Positions 20,446-30,552 of a stretch of DNA of 64,000 nucleotides are shown in pieces. Position numbers and translations under genes: made by a program. The notes under the pieces are model-generated. The model ran no database searches. It was not told the origin of the DNA and was given only the letters and a program-made list of their open reading frames with translations. This stretch comes from Gallibacterium genomosp. 3 (GTDB taxonomy: Bacteria > Pseudomonadota > Gammaproteobacteria > Enterobacterales > Pasteurellaceae): contig NZ_JTJR01000008.1 in the NCBI RefSeq assembly GCF_001678475.1, positions 1-64,000 on the forward strand, written 5' to 3'. The number at the start of each line of letters is the position of its first letter. The stretch's first letter is position 1.

Positions 20446-20523
20446 TTTCTAAGAGGCGATTGGTTTAACTAAATTCTTGCCAAATTAAACTGACAAGCCT
20501 CCCCAATTATGGAGGCTTTTTTT
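20439..20523 (+). promoter_or_regulatory. Phenylalanine attenuator of pheST
   Basis: Three mutually exclusive RNA pairings are visible. The pause hairpin is CTCTTAG/CTAAGAG (20439-20445 with 20449-20455), overlapping the leader stop. The antiterminator pairs GAGGC (20453-20457) with GCCTC (20497-20501). The terminator is AAGCCTCC/GGAGGCTT (20495-20502 with 20511-20518) with a T7 tail. This is the classical layout for translation-coupled attenuation. Confidence 0.78.
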
Positions 20524-20567
20524 ATGACTATTTTTGAACATCTTATTAAATTAGCTAAAGTTTATAG

Positions 20568-21560
<993 letters not shown>

Positions 21561-21581
21561 TTTGCAGGGGAGATAACTTAA

Positions 21582-23975
21582 ATGAAATTCAATGAATCTT
21601 GGCTGAGAGAATGGGTTAATCCTGCGATTACAACAGAACAATTATGCGATCAAATTACGATGCTTGGGCTAGAAGTTGATGGCGTAGAACCCGTTGCAGG
21701 TGAATTTAGCAATGTCGTTGTGGGTGAAGTGGTTGAATGTGCACAACATCCAGACGCAGATAGATTACGAGTTACCAAAGTTGATGTAGGAACAGGTGAG
21801 TTATTAGATATTGTTTGTGGTGCTCCAAACTGCCGTAAAGGCTTAAAAGTGGCTTGTGCCAAAGTTGGTGCAGTTTTACCGGGCGATTTTAAAATTAAAA
21901 AAGCCAAATTACGTGGTCAGCCATCAGAAGGAATGCTTTGTTCTTACGCTGAACTTGCGATTTCTACGGACGGTGACGGCATTATCGAATTACCAGCAGA
22001 TGCACCAATAGGAATGGATTTACGTGAATACTTTAATTTAAACGATCAAGCGATTGAAATTAGCTTAACGCCAAATCGTGCTGATTGCTTAAGTATTCGC
22101 GGTATCGCACGTGAAGTTGCAGTAGTTAATCAGGTGGAACTGAATCCATTACAATTTACACCAGTTAATGCCACAATTAACGATAAAGTTGCGATTGATC
22201 TACAAGCACCAGAAGCTTGCCCACGTTATCTATTACGTATGGTAAAAAATGTTAATGTTAATGTGAAAGCAAGAACCCCAATTTGGATGCAAGAAAAATT
22301 ACGCCGTTGTGGTATCCGTTCTATTGATCCAGTAGTAGATATTACCAACTATATATTATTGGAATTAGGTCAGCCAATGCACGCATTTGATGCGGATAAA
22401 GTGACACAACCAATCCAAGTTAGAATGGCGAAAGCGGGTGAAACTTTGGTGTTGTTAGATGGTTCCACAGCAGAATTAAAAGAGAATACACTGTTAATTG
22501 CTGATCAAAAAGGTCCATTAGCAATGGCAGGGATTTTTGGTGGTGAAGCCAGTGGTGTGAATGAAAATACAACCAATGTTATTTTAGAATCTGCATTCTT
22601 TGCACCATTAGCAATTACAGGTCGTGCAAGACAATATGGATTACATACTGATGCTTCACACCGTTATGAACGTGGCGTAGATTTTGAATTACAACGCTAT
22701 GCAATGGAACGTGCCACAGCGTTATTACTCGAAATTTGTGGCGGTGAAGCTGGAGAAATTTGCGAAGTTGCAAGCGAAGAATTTTTACCAAAATTAAAAC
22801 CAGTTACTTTACGTCGTGAAAAATTAGATAGTCTATTAGGACACGTTATTCCAACAGAAACTGTTACTGATATTTTCCAACGCTTAGGTTTCCAAGTCAG
22901 TTTCGCGGATAATGTTTGGTCAGTAATTCCAACAAGTTGGCGTTTTGATATTGAGATTGAAGAAGATTTGATCGAAGAAGTGGCACGTATTTATGGCTAT
23001 AACACCATTCCAAATAATGCGCCATTAGCACATTTAATGATGCGTGAACATAAAGAGTCTGATGTGTCATTAAGTCGAATCAAAACGGCTTTTGTTGAAC
23101 ATGATTACCAAGAGGCAATTACATATAGCTTTGTTGATCCTAAAGTACAATCTTTATTACATCCTCAACAAGAAGCGTTAGTATTGCCAAATCCAATTTC
23201 AGTAGAAATGTCAGCAATGCGTGTTTCTTTGCTTAGTGGATTACTTGGTGCAGTGGCTTATAACCAAAATCGCCAACAATCACGTATTCGTTTATTTGAA
23301 GCAGGATTGCGTTTTGTACCAGATAGCAGTGCAGAAATTGGTGTGCGTCAGGAGTTTGTGATTGGTGGGGTAATTACAGGAACTTGTCATCCAGAACATT
23401 GGGCAACTAAATCAGAAAGTATTGATTTTTTTGATTTAAAAGGGGATTTAGAAAGTATTTTTGATCTGACTAATGCTGGAAAAAATATTAAATTTATTGC
23501 AAAATCTTATCCTGCATTACATCCGGGGCAATCAGCAGCAATTATGCTTGATGGCGAGGAAATTGGTTTTATCGGAACAATTCATCCTCGTGTTGCACAA
23601 CGTCTTGATTTAAACGGTAAAGTGGTTGTGTTTGAAGTATTATGGAATAAGATTGCACATAAAGATGTAATTCAAGCCAAAGAAATTTCCCGTTTCCCAG
23701 CAAATCGTCGTGATTTAGCAATTATTGTCGCGGAAGATATTGCAGCAGATAGTGTATTAGCTGTGTGTCGTGAAGCTGCAGGTGCTCAATTAACGCAAAT
23801 TAATTTATTTGACGTTTACCAAGGCCCAGGTGTTGCAGAAGGAACGAAGAGCTTGGCAATTAGCTTAGTGTTGCAAGATAAAGAAAAAACATTAAGTGAT
23901 GAGGATATTTCAGCAGTGGTGAATGCCGTGTTGTCTGCATTGAAAGAGAAGTTAAATGCTTATTTGAGAGATTAA
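21582..23975 (+). CDS. pheT: Phenylalanine-tRNA ligase beta subunit
   Basis: A 797-residue protein (E. coli 795). It has an N-terminal EMAP-like tRNA-binding domain (about 40-150, [18 protein letters not shown]), B3/B4 editing domain (about 200-400), B5 domains, and a C-terminal ferredoxin-fold anticodon-binding domain (about 705-797, [14 protein letters not shown]). It edits Tyr-tRNA-Phe and binds tRNA as partner of PheS. Its stop is 3 bases before the ihfA start, as in E. coli and Haemophilus. Confidence 0.98.
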   Translation: MKFNESWLREWVNPAITTEQLCDQITMLGLEVDGVEPVAGEFSNVVVGEVVECAQHPDADRLRVTKVDVGTGELLDIVCGAPNCRKGLKVACAKVGAVLPGDFKIKKAKLRGQPSEGMLCSYAELAISTDGDGIIELPADAPIGMDLREYFNLNDQAIEISLTPNRADCLSIRGIAREVAVVNQVELNPLQFTPVNATINDKVAIDLQAPEACPRYLLRMVKNVNVNVKARTPIWMQEKLRRCGIRSIDPVVDITNYILLELGQPMHAFDADKVTQPIQVRMAKAGETLVLLDGSTAELKENTLLIADQKGPLAMAGIFGGEASGVNENTTNVILESAFFAPLAITGRARQYGLHTDASHRYERGVDFELQRYAMERATALLLEICGGEAGEICEVASEEFLPKLKPVTLRREKLDSLLGHVIPTETVTDIFQRLGFQVSFADNVWSVIPTSWRFDIEIEEDLIEEVARIYGYNTIPNNAPLAHLMMREHKESDVSLSRIKTAFVEHDYQEAITYSFVDPKVQSLLHPQQEALVLPNPISVEMSAMRVSLLSGLLGAVAYNQNRQQSRIRLFEAGLRFVPDSSAEIGVRQEFVIGGVITGTCHPEHWATKSESIDFFDLKGDLESIFDLTNAGKNIKFIAKSYPALHPGQSAAIMLDGEEIGFIGTIHPRVAQRLDLNGKVVVFEVLWNKIAHKDVIQAKEISRFPANRRDLAIIVAEDIAADSVLAVCREAAGAQLTQINLFDVYQGPGVAEGTKSLAISLVLQDKEKTLSDEDISAVVNAVLSALKEKLNAYLRD

Positions 23976-23978
23976 TCT

Positions 23979-24275
23979 ATGACGTTAACAAAAGTAGAAC
24001 TCGCTGAAAATTTAATTGCAAAATTTGACTTAAATAAAAATGATGCCAAAGCATTAGTTGAGTCATTTTTTGAAGAAATTCGTGCTGCATTAGAATCAGG
24101 AGAAGATGTAAAGCTCTCTGGTTTTGGCAATTTTGAACTGCGTGATAAAACCCCTCGTCCAGGGCGTAATCCAAAAACTGGGGAATATGTACCCATTACT
24201 GCACGCAGAGTTGTGGTATTTAAGGCAGGGCAAAAATTACGGGCGAGAGTAGAGAAATCGAAGCCAAAAAGCTAA
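23979..24275 (+). CDS. ihfA: Integration host factor alpha subunit
   Basis: A 98-residue HU/IHF-family DNA-bending protein. The family signature [21 protein letters not shown], spanning the DNA-inserting beta-arm and its Pro, lies at about 47-67. It forms a heterodimer with IhfB, used in recombination, replication and transcription. It is the third gene of the pheS-pheT-ihfA unit. Confidence 0.97.
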   Translation: MTLTKVELAENLIAKFDLNKNDAKALVESFFEEIRAALESGEDVKLSGFGNFELRDKTPRPGRNPKTGEYVPITARRVVVFKAGQKLRARVEKSKPKS

Positions 24276-24282
24276 TTCGTGA

Positions 24283-24318
24283 AAAGTATTCCTACTTATG
24301 TAGGAATACTTTTTTTAT
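24283..24318 (+). terminator. Terminator after ihfA
   Basis: AAGTATTCCTA pairs with TAGGAATACTT and is followed by a T-run, immediately after the ihfA stop. Confidence 0.85.
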
Positions 24319-24454
24319 ACTCGTTTAAGCTCAAGATAAGACAACAAGCCGAAGACAGTATCAATAATATGGCGAGGCGATGTAACTTAGTATTACTTTG
24401 AAATTAAACGACTATATTTTCAACATGGTTTTAACCAACGTATGGAGAAGTAAC

Positions 24455-24940
24455 GTGTTAGTCAGAATAACCTCCTCATTAAAACTAGGATTAGTTGCAG
24501 CATTCATATTCGGTTTAGCCGCGTGTTCAAGTCATCAACGCAATTATCATAGCCGTATGCCTGATCCTATCTATACCATGGCGCAGCTCAGTGAGCAACA
24601 ACATGAATGGTATCGAACACCTTATCGAATTGGTGGCAATACTCGTAGTGGTGTTGATTGTTCAGGGTTTGTGATGCGGACTTTTGCTGATCGTTTTTCT
24701 ATTCAGCTGCCGAGAACGACTACGGCACAATCACAAGTAGGGATAAGAGTGCCACTTGAAGATATCCAAACAGGTGATTTAGTTTTTTTTAAAACAGGCA
24801 GAGGCCCGAATGGATACCATGTCGGTATTTATGTGAAAAATAATCAATTCTTACATGCCTCCACATCGGGCGGGGTAATTTATTCCTCGTTAAATAATCC
24901 ATATTGGAGCAAGGCTTTCTGGCAAGTTCGCCGTTTATAA
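24455..24940 (+). CDS. NlpC/P60 lipoprotein peptidase
   Basis: A 161-residue lipoprotein with an NlpC/P60 cell-wall endopeptidase domain. The signal peptide ends in the lipobox LAAC (residues about 21-24), followed by SSHQRN. The catalytic Cys is in GVDCSGFVMRTF and the His in GYHVGIYV, with a further polar residue near FLHAST. It resembles E. coli MepS/NlpC, which cleave peptide crosslinks in peptidoglycan. GTG 24455 is chosen because GGAGAAG lies 6 bases upstream and the lipoprotein signal then begins properly; longer reading from 24398 gives an unlikely N-terminus. An NlpC homologue after ihfA is also seen in Haemophilus. Confidence 0.88.
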   Translation: MLVRITSSLKLGLVAAFIFGLAACSSHQRNYHSRMPDPIYTMAQLSEQQHEWYRTPYRIGGNTRSGVDCSGFVMRTFADRFSIQLPRTTTAQSQVGIRVPLEDIQTGDLVFFKTGRGPNGYHVGIYVKNNQFLHASTSGGVIYSSLNNPYWSKAFWQVRRL

Positions 24941-24991
24941 TCAATGAGAGGATAGTGTATGAATGTCATACACTATTTTAGCCTGCATTCG

Positions 24992-25050
24992 ATATTTTTT
25001 AGATATTTTTGTTTTTTAGTATTTAGGTTTCGCCCTAAAGGGTGACTTCC
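24992..25050 (-). repeat. Dispersed repeat, copy 2
   Basis: Inverted copy of the repeat at 179-236, read on the minus strand: GAAGTCACCCTTTAGGGCGA, then AACCTAAAT and CAAAAATATCTAAAAA. It lies between the convergent NlpC-type and ppnN genes. About 50 of 58 bases match copy 1 by eye. Confidence 0.6.
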
Positions 25051-25100
25051 TTTTCTTTACTCGTATTATGAAAGTATAATCTGACCACTTTTCCAAGCTT

Positions 25101-25130
25101 CCCCTCTTCAATCTGTGAGCTGAAGAGGGG
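25101..25130. terminator. Strong hairpin between convergent genes
   Basis: CCCCTCTTCA (25101-25110) and TGAAGAGGGG (25121-25130) form a perfect 10-base-pair stem with a 10-base loop, 19 bases after the ppnN stop. There is no T-run, so termination might be weak or need other factors. Confidence 0.45.
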
Positions 25131-25148
25131 TAGAGGAAATGAAAAAAA

Positions 25149-26519
25149 TTACCTCACAATCTCATAACAAGGTAGATACTCTTCTGCACTTGGTAATTTC
25201 ATCCGATGTTGAGCAACAAAGGATTTTAATAAAATTTCCATCTGTTCTAACACCATTGGATCACCATGTAATTTAAATATACCGTGTTTTTCCACTTCAT
25301 CAATCGTATCAGGTTTAATATTTCCAGCAACGATACCAGAAAATGCACGGCGTAGATTAGACACAAGATCCATTAATGGTTGGTCAAGATGTAAATCTAA
25401 GGCAGCCATTGCTTGATGTGTTGGTTCAAATGGTGCTTGTAATACAGGGTCAATTTTTACTGCCCAGTTAAAGCTATAAGAATCGCCTCGTTGATAACGT
25501 TGTTGTTTAATTATATCCATTGCTTGTTTCGCTTTGCGAGCGACTAACACAGGATTATCAATAATAATTTCATATTGTTGGCGAGCTTTTTCACCTAAAA
25601 CTTTTTCAACAAAACGATCAATCGCATTGAAATAGTCTGCACAAGCTGCTGGTCCAGTTAAGATTAATGGAATTTCTTGTGCTTGATTTTCAGGATGCAA
25701 TTTAATTCCTAATAAGAATAGGAATTCCTCGAAAGTTCCCGGTCCACCAGGGAATATTAGGAAAACGTGGCCAAGTCGTGTAAAGGCCTCTAAACGTTTT
25801 TCAATATCTGGCATAATAATTAATTCATTCACGATCGGGTTTGGCGGTTCAGAAGCGATAATGGACGGTTCTGTAATGCCAATAAAACGACTGCTTTTAA
25901 AACGCTGGTTTGCATGACCGATCGCTGCTCCTTTCATTGGCGCTTCCATTACACCTGGGCCACAGCCAGTTACTACATTTAATTCACGGTAACCAAGCTC
26001 TAAACCAACAGCACGACAATATTGATATTCGACTTCGTTAATAGAGTGCCCACCCCAACATACGACTAAATTAGGGTCTTCACCTAATGGTAAAGCTTTA
26101 GCATTTCTTAAAATCGAAAAGACTTGATTGGTAATGCGTTCGCTTGGTTCTGCGTGCGGGAAGTATGCACCACGGAAACGTTCTTGATTAAGCTGAGCGA
26201 AAATAATATCGCGTAATACGGCGAATAAATGGTATTGAATATTGCGAATAATCTTATCATCAACAAAAGCACTTGCAGGTGGATTGTGTAATTCTAAAGC
26301 GATTCCACGTTCACGAGCACAAAGATTAATCGCAAAATCAGGGTATTGCCCAAGTAATTCTCGGCTATTGTCGGTGACAGCACCTGAATTTAAAACAGCT
26401 AATGAACAGTTACGATATAAAGGGTAAAGATCGCCTTCAGCGCCTTGTTTTAAGCGAGCGACTTCAAGATGAGAAAGCTGATCCATACTTCCTCGAGGAT
26501 TAATATAATAAATACTCAT
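25149..26519 (-). CDS. ppnN: Nucleotide 5'-monophosphate nucleosidase PpnN
   Basis: A 456-residue LOG-family nucleosidase that cleaves purine and pyrimidine nucleoside monophosphates to base plus ribose-5-phosphate; the E. coli homologue is stimulated by (p)ppGpp. The Rossmann core has [16 protein letters not shown] and the phosphate-binding motif [15 protein letters not shown]. An N-terminal DUF4478-type domain and a C-terminal DUF3412-type domain ending [11 protein letters not shown] flank it. ATG 26519 is preferred because AGGAGG lies 5 bases upstream. It is in the same direction as queF, 14 bases after its stop. Confidence 0.95.
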   Translation of the reverse strand: MSIYYINPRGSMDQLSHLEVARLKQGAEGDLYPLYRNCSLAVLNSGAVTDNSRELLGQYPDFAINLCARERGIALELHNPPASAFVDDKIIRNIQYHLFAVLRDIIFAQLNQERFRGAYFPHAEPSERITNQVFSILRNAKALPLGEDPNLVVCWGGHSINEVEYQYCRAVGLELGYRELNVVTGCGPGVMEAPMKGAAIGHANQRFKSSRFIGITEPSIIASEPPNPIVNELIIMPDIEKRLEAFTRLGHVFLIFPGGPGTFEEFLFLLGIKLHPENQAQEIPLILTGPAACADYFNAIDRFVEKVLGEKARQQYEIIIDNPVLVARKAKQAMDIIKQQRYQRGDSYSFNWAVKIDPVLQAPFEPTHQAMAALDLHLDQPLMDLVSNLRRAFSGIVAGNIKPDTIDEVEKHGIFKLHGDPMVLEQMEILLKSFVAQHRMKLPSAEEYLPCYEIVR

Positions 26520-26533
26520 CACTTCCTCCTAAA

Positions 26534-27382
26534 TTATTGGCGAGCTAGACGTAAATTTTCTGGCAATAATTCGAAATTTGAACGAAACGGATTAATATCT
26601 AGGCCACCACGGCGAGTATAACGAGCGTAAACCGTTAATTTTTCTGGACGAGCATAACGCATTAAATCACAGAAAATACGCTCAACACATTGTTCATGAA
26701 ATTCATTATGTTGACGGAAAGAAATTAAATAACGTAATAGCTTTTCACGATTAATCGGATGCCCAACATAATGAATCTGTACACTTCCCCAGTCTGGCTG
26801 TTGGGTAATTAAACAATTTGATTTTAATAGATGGCTGACCAGTGTTTCTTCGACCACAGAATCACTTGTTTTAACACAGTCTGCTAATAAATCGGGATTA
26901 AACTGATAGTTATCAATAGTAATATCTTGTTGATCAAGATTAACTCCCGAGAAGCAAGCAATAGGCTGTTGGGAATAGTGATCTAAGGTATGAATCACAA
27001 CTTTAACTTCTCCCTTTGCACACTGACGCAAATCTTTTTCAATCGTTGCACGAACAGTTTCCATATCTGGAAAACGAGTTTGATTAAAGCTATTTAAATA
27101 GAGCTTGAAACTCTTTGATTCAATTAAGTTTTCACTACGAAAATCGAGATAAACGTCTGCGATTGCAACTTGTGGCACGCCTTTGCTGTTGAGCCACGAA
27201 AGTTCATATAGCGTCCAAATATCTGCACCTTGATCGAAAGGTTGTTGTTCAATAATGTTTAATTGTTGTCGATTTAAACGGCGTGGAACAGGCTGTAATA
27301 AGTCCGGTTGATATTGATCGGCATAACCTGTTTTTTTGCCTAAGGTTAAGTGAGATAAACTTTCATCCTGATAATAAGTCAT
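26534..27382 (-). CDS. queF: NADPH-dependent 7-cyano-7-deazaguanine reductase
   Basis: A 282-residue bimodular QueF, which reduces preQ0 to preQ1 in queuosine biosynthesis. The catalytic Cys is in [18 protein letters not shown], and the C-terminal half has [16 protein letters not shown] and [14 protein letters not shown]. Length matches E. coli QueF (282). It has an AGGATAA ribosome binding site. It lies between the Zn-ribbon gene upstream (24-base gap) and ppnN, probably in one minus-strand unit. Confidence 0.96.
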   Translation of the reverse strand: MTYYQDESLSHLTLGKKTGYADQYQPDLLQPVPRRLNRQQLNIIEQQPFDQGADIWTLYELSWLNSKGVPQVAIADVYLDFRSENLIESKSFKLYLNSFNQTRFPDMETVRATIEKDLRQCAKGEVKVVIHTLDHYSQQPIACFSGVNLDQQDITIDNYQFNPDLLADCVKTSDSVVEETLVSHLLKSNCLITQQPDWGSVQIHYVGHPINREKLLRYLISFRQHNEFHEQCVERIFCDLMRYARPEKLTVYARYTRRGGLDINPFRSNFELLPENLRLARQ

Positions 27383-27406
27383 AATTTATCCTATAATTAT
27401 TATGTG

Positions 27407-28201
27407 TTATGGTTGTAATTCCCAAGCAATATTTGACACTAAGCGACAATCATCGCATTTAAAATTAAAAATTGCGATTGGCTGTTCTAATCGCCAACTT
27501 TTCCCACAACAAGGACAACAACGATTTAATTCTTGTTGTAGATTTTCACCATTTACGCGATAAAGATAATAATAAACAGGCTGTTGTAAATATTGTTCAA
27601 GCTGTTGGCGTAATGTATAGCCTTGTGTCGTCAATATACTATCAAAATCACTAATTTGTCGTACGCTGTCATCAACTAAGATATCGCCATTCATCTGTAA
27701 TTGATCGCAAGCCTGCCAGTTTTCTTCCCATTTAATACAGTTAATGCCTAACTGGGTATTATCATGACATAGATGATATAAAGGGACAGGTGCGAGAGTA
27801 TCTAATCTACACACAGGTGAGCTACTTTTTAGGTAGTTTGTATAGAGCACCAATGCGGTTTCTGTTGAAACTGTGGTACAGGTTTCATCAGAATTCAGAT
27901 CAATGGCAAACACTTCATAGCAATCTAATGAAATCCCAATATTACTTAAATTATTTAACGATTGTGTGACAAAATCGCTATTGTGGCATTGATCTAATGA
28001 CGTTGTTTCTGGACAATTAACATTAATCTCAAATACCAATAAACCTTCTGCAGAAAAACGATAGGTAACGGGAATTTCTCGTCCAATAATTTGCCCATTG
28101 TAACGCCAAGCATCAATCAACTGGTTGCAATAATGTAAGCCTTGATTAATATCATAACGCTGTTGTTTTTCTGTCAGAAACGTGACTTTGGTTAAATACA
28201 T
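27407..28201 (-). CDS. Zn-ribbon protein, DUF2310-like
   Basis: A protein of about 264 residues of unknown function. The C-terminus carries a clear Zn-ribbon, CCPCCGKSWRL...FKCDDCR, at about 230-255. The N-terminal part (MYLTKVTFLTEKQ) is mixed alpha/beta without a known active site. It resembles the gamma-proteobacterial family described as Zn-ribbon, possibly nucleic-acid binding (DUF2310), though this was not checked. Start 28201 is chosen for AGGAAA upstream; the longer frame from 28252 adds an unlikely segment. Position upstream of queF and divergent from yqcC suggests a housekeeping role. Confidence 0.7.
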   Translation of the reverse strand: MYLTKVTFLTEKQQRYDINQGLHYCNQLIDAWRYNGQIIGREIPVTYRFSAEGLLVFEINVNCPETTSLDQCHNSDFVTQSLNNLSNIGISLDCYEVFAIDLNSDETCTTVSTETALVLYTNYLKSSSPVCRLDTLAPVPLYHLCHDNTQLGINCIKWEENWQACDQLQMNGDILVDDSVRQISDFDSILTTQGYTLRQQLEQYLQQPVYYYLYRVNGENLQQELNRCCPCCGKSWRLEQPIAIFNFKCDDCRLVSNIAWELQP

Positions 28202-28288
28202 TAAATTTTCCTGTAAATGCAGCAAAGAGCATATACTATGCTTTTTTGACAAGAATCTAAATATCTAATCATAAAAATGCGAGGAGTT

Positions 28289-28609
28289 ATGCAAAAAACA
28301 GCCTTATTAGTGGATTATCTCAATGAATTACAGCAAATCATGCAACAACATCAATTATGGCAACAGCAGCCACCTGCCGAATCAGCTTTTGCCAGCCAGC
28401 AACCTTTTGCCGTGGATACCATGGAAGCAACCGAGTGGTTACAATGGATTTTTATTCCAAGAATGTTGGCTTTAATTGAAGCAGATGCACCATTACCAAC
28501 GGTAATTGCTATTACCCCTTACTTAGAAGAAGCCTTAAAAGAACATCCTCATCTACCAAGATTATTGGTTCCAATCCAAAAAATTGAGGTGTTATTAACC
28601 AATGGATAA
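28289..28609 (+). CDS. yqcC: YqcC family protein (DUF446)
   Basis: A 106-residue small acidic helical protein resembling E. coli YqcC, with WLQWIFIPRM and the YLEEALKEHP region. Function is unknown. It starts at ATG 28289 (GAGGAG ribosome binding site). Its stop overlaps the truC start by 8 bases, the same pairing as yqcC-truC in E. coli, so it may be linked to tRNA modification. Confidence 0.85.
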   Translation: MQKTALLVDYLNELQQIMQQHQLWQQQPPAESAFASQQPFAVDTMEATEWLQWIFIPRMLALIEADAPLPTVIAITPYLEEALKEHPHLPRLLVPIQKIEVLLTNG

Positions 28610-29333
28610 GCCACAACCATTAGAAATTTTGTATCAAGACGAGCATTTAATTGCAGTGAATAAACCAGCAGGAATGTTAGTACACCGCAGTTGGCTAGAT
28701 AAACACGAAACAGAATTTGTTATGCAAAGGTTACGTGATCAAATCGGTCAATATGTTTTTCCGATTCATCGTTTAGATCGTCCTACTTCAGGGGTATTAC
28801 TGTTTGCATTAAATAGTGAAATAGCAACGCAAATGTGCCTACAATTTGAAAACAAATTGGTAGAGAAGCGCTATTTAGCGGTTGTACGAGGTTATTTACG
28901 AGGAAAAGACCGTATTGATTATCCGTTAAAGCCGAAACTTGATAAAATTGCAGATAAATTTGCGCGTACAGATAAAGAAGCACAACAAGCGATCTCTGAT
29001 TATCGTAGTCTGGCAACAATGGAATTGCCTCTGCAAGTTGGACGTTATCCAACAGCGCGTTATAGTTTAGTTCAACTAACTCCTCATACAGGGCGTAAAC
29101 ACCAATTAAGACGCCATTTAAAGCATATTTTCCACCCCATTATTGGCGATACACAATATGGGGATTTGCACCAAAATCGGGCTTTTGCTGATTATTTTGC
29201 GGTAAACCGCTTATTATTACATTCTGAAAGTTTGACACTATTTCATCCAATTACTAAACAAAAGTTAGAAATTATCGCACCATTAGATCAAAACTTCCTG
29301 AAAATAAAGAATATTTTTTATGCAAAACTCTAA
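28602..29333 (+). CDS. truC: tRNA pseudouridine(65) synthase TruC
   Basis: A 243-residue RluA-family enzyme that makes pseudouridine 65 in tRNAs. The catalytic HRLDRPTSGVLLFAL is at about 54-68, with the family segments IAVNKPAGMLVHRS and TGRKHQLRRHLKHIFHPIIGDTQYGD. It overlaps the end of yqcC by 8 bases, so it is translationally coupled. No strong terminator is visible before the TRAP genes. Confidence 0.93.
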   Translation: MDKPQPLEILYQDEHLIAVNKPAGMLVHRSWLDKHETEFVMQRLRDQIGQYVFPIHRLDRPTSGVLLFALNSEIATQMCLQFENKLVEKRYLAVVRGYLRGKDRIDYPLKPKLDKIADKFARTDKEAQQAISDYRSLATMELPLQVGRYPTARYSLVQLTPHTGRKHQLRRHLKHIFHPIIGDTQYGDLHQNRAFADYFAVNRLLLHSESLTLFHPITKQKLEIIAPLDQNFLKIKNIFYAKL

Positions 29334-29404
29334 CCCTTTTGCTAAAAAAACGTGATTTTTTTGTGACAATTCTTCAACTTTTTAGAAAAAGTTACGCTTC
29401 ATTA

Positions 29405-29433
29405 TTGCAAATTGTTTGGTTGTCTTGTATATC
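29405..29433 (+). promoter_or_regulatory. Putative promoter of the TRAP transporter genes
   Basis: TTGCAA (29405-29410) and TATATC (29428-29433) are spaced 17 bases apart, about 70 bases before the TAXI binding-protein start. This was read by eye. Confidence 0.35.
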
Positions 29434-29504
29434 TAATCATTGCGTCAGGTGTGTAACTTGATTCTGCAAACATAATATCTCACCTTTATTCAAGAGGAAC
29501 TACA

Positions 29505-30464
29505 ATGAAAAATTTATTCAAATTAGGTATGGTAACCAGCTTGATGCTTACCTCTGCATCAGTTATGGCGGAAGATAAATTTGTTACTATCGGTACTGGT
29601 GGTCAAACAGGTGTTTACTATGTCGTTGGCCAATCAATTTGCCAATTAGTGAATCGTGATACAGCAAAAACAGGTTTAAAATGTAATGCACCATCAACTG
29701 GAGCATCTGTGGCAAACTTAAACGGTATTGCTAATAAACAATTAGATATGGGGATTGCTCAATCTGACTGGCAATATCACGCTTACCACGGTACAAGCTC
29801 TTTTGAAGGTAAGAAAAATGAAAAATTGAGAGCGGTATTCTCAATTCACCCAGAACCATTCACTGTAATGGCTCGTGATGACTCAGGTATCAAATCATTT
29901 GATGACTTAAAAGGTAAACGTGTAAATGTGGGTGACCCAGGTTCAGGTACACGTGCAACTATGAATGTAATCTTAAAAGCGAAAGGTTGGGATGATTCAG
30001 TATTTAAAGTGGCTTCTGAATTAAAACCTGCTGAAATGGCATCAGTAATGTGTGATAACAACTTAGATGCAATTACTTATAACGTAGGTCACCCAAATGG
30101 TGCGTTAAAAGAAGCAGCAGCATCTTGTGATGCACACTTAGTTCCAGTCACTGGTCCTGCGATTGATAAATTAGTTGCAGATAACCCTTACTATGCGAAA
30201 GCAGTTATCCCAGGTGGACTTTATAAAGGTTCAGATCAACCAGTAGATACTTTCGGGGTATATGCAACATTAGTATCATCAACAGATGTTTCACCAGATG
30301 TTGTTTATCAAGTTGTGAAAGCAGTGTTTGATAACTTTGATCGTTTCAAACGTTTACACCCAGCATTTGCAAACTTGAAAGAATCTGAAATGATTAAAAA
30401 TGCGTTATCCGCACCATTACATGAAGGTGCAGTTCGTTACTATAAAGAACGTGGCTGGATGTAA
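29505..30464 (+). CDS. TAXI-family TRAP transporter binding protein
   Basis: A 319-residue periplasmic solute-binding protein. Residues 1-22 are a signal peptide (ending VMA-E). The mature N-terminus FVTIGTGGQTGVYYVVGQSI is the typical TAXI-TRAP glycine-rich ligand loop. It delivers a small organic acid to the membrane permease encoded next. TAXI substrates are known for few members, and this one is unassigned. It has an AAGAGGAA ribosome binding site. A terminator-like hairpin follows it, so it should be made in excess over the permease. Confidence 0.92.
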   Translation: MKNLFKLGMVTSLMLTSASVMAEDKFVTIGTGGQTGVYYVVGQSICQLVNRDTAKTGLKCNAPSTGASVANLNGIANKQLDMGIAQSDWQYHAYHGTSSFEGKKNEKLRAVFSIHPEPFTVMARDDSGIKSFDDLKGKRVNVGDPGSGTRATMNVILKAKGWDDSVFKVASELKPAEMASVMCDNNLDAITYNVGHPNGALKEAAASCDAHLVPVTGPAIDKLVADNPYYAKAVIPGGLYKGSDQPVDTFGVYATLVSSTDVSPDVVYQVVKAVFDNFDRFKRLHPAFANLKESEMIKNALSAPLHEGAVRYYKERGWM

Positions 30465-30492
30465 TGTATCATTTATAAAAATGACAATATTT

Positions 30493-30516
30493 AAGGCAGG
30501 TCTTCCTGCCTTTTTT
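30493..30516 (+). terminator. Hairpin between TRAP binding protein and permease genes
   Basis: AAGGCAGG, a TCTT loop, CCTGCCTTTTTT, about 30 bases after the binding-protein stop. It is probably a partial terminator setting the ratio of binding protein to permease. Confidence 0.75.
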
Positions 30517-30552
30517 CGGTTTTTTGGATTTTGATTTTAGGAGAGAGAAGAA

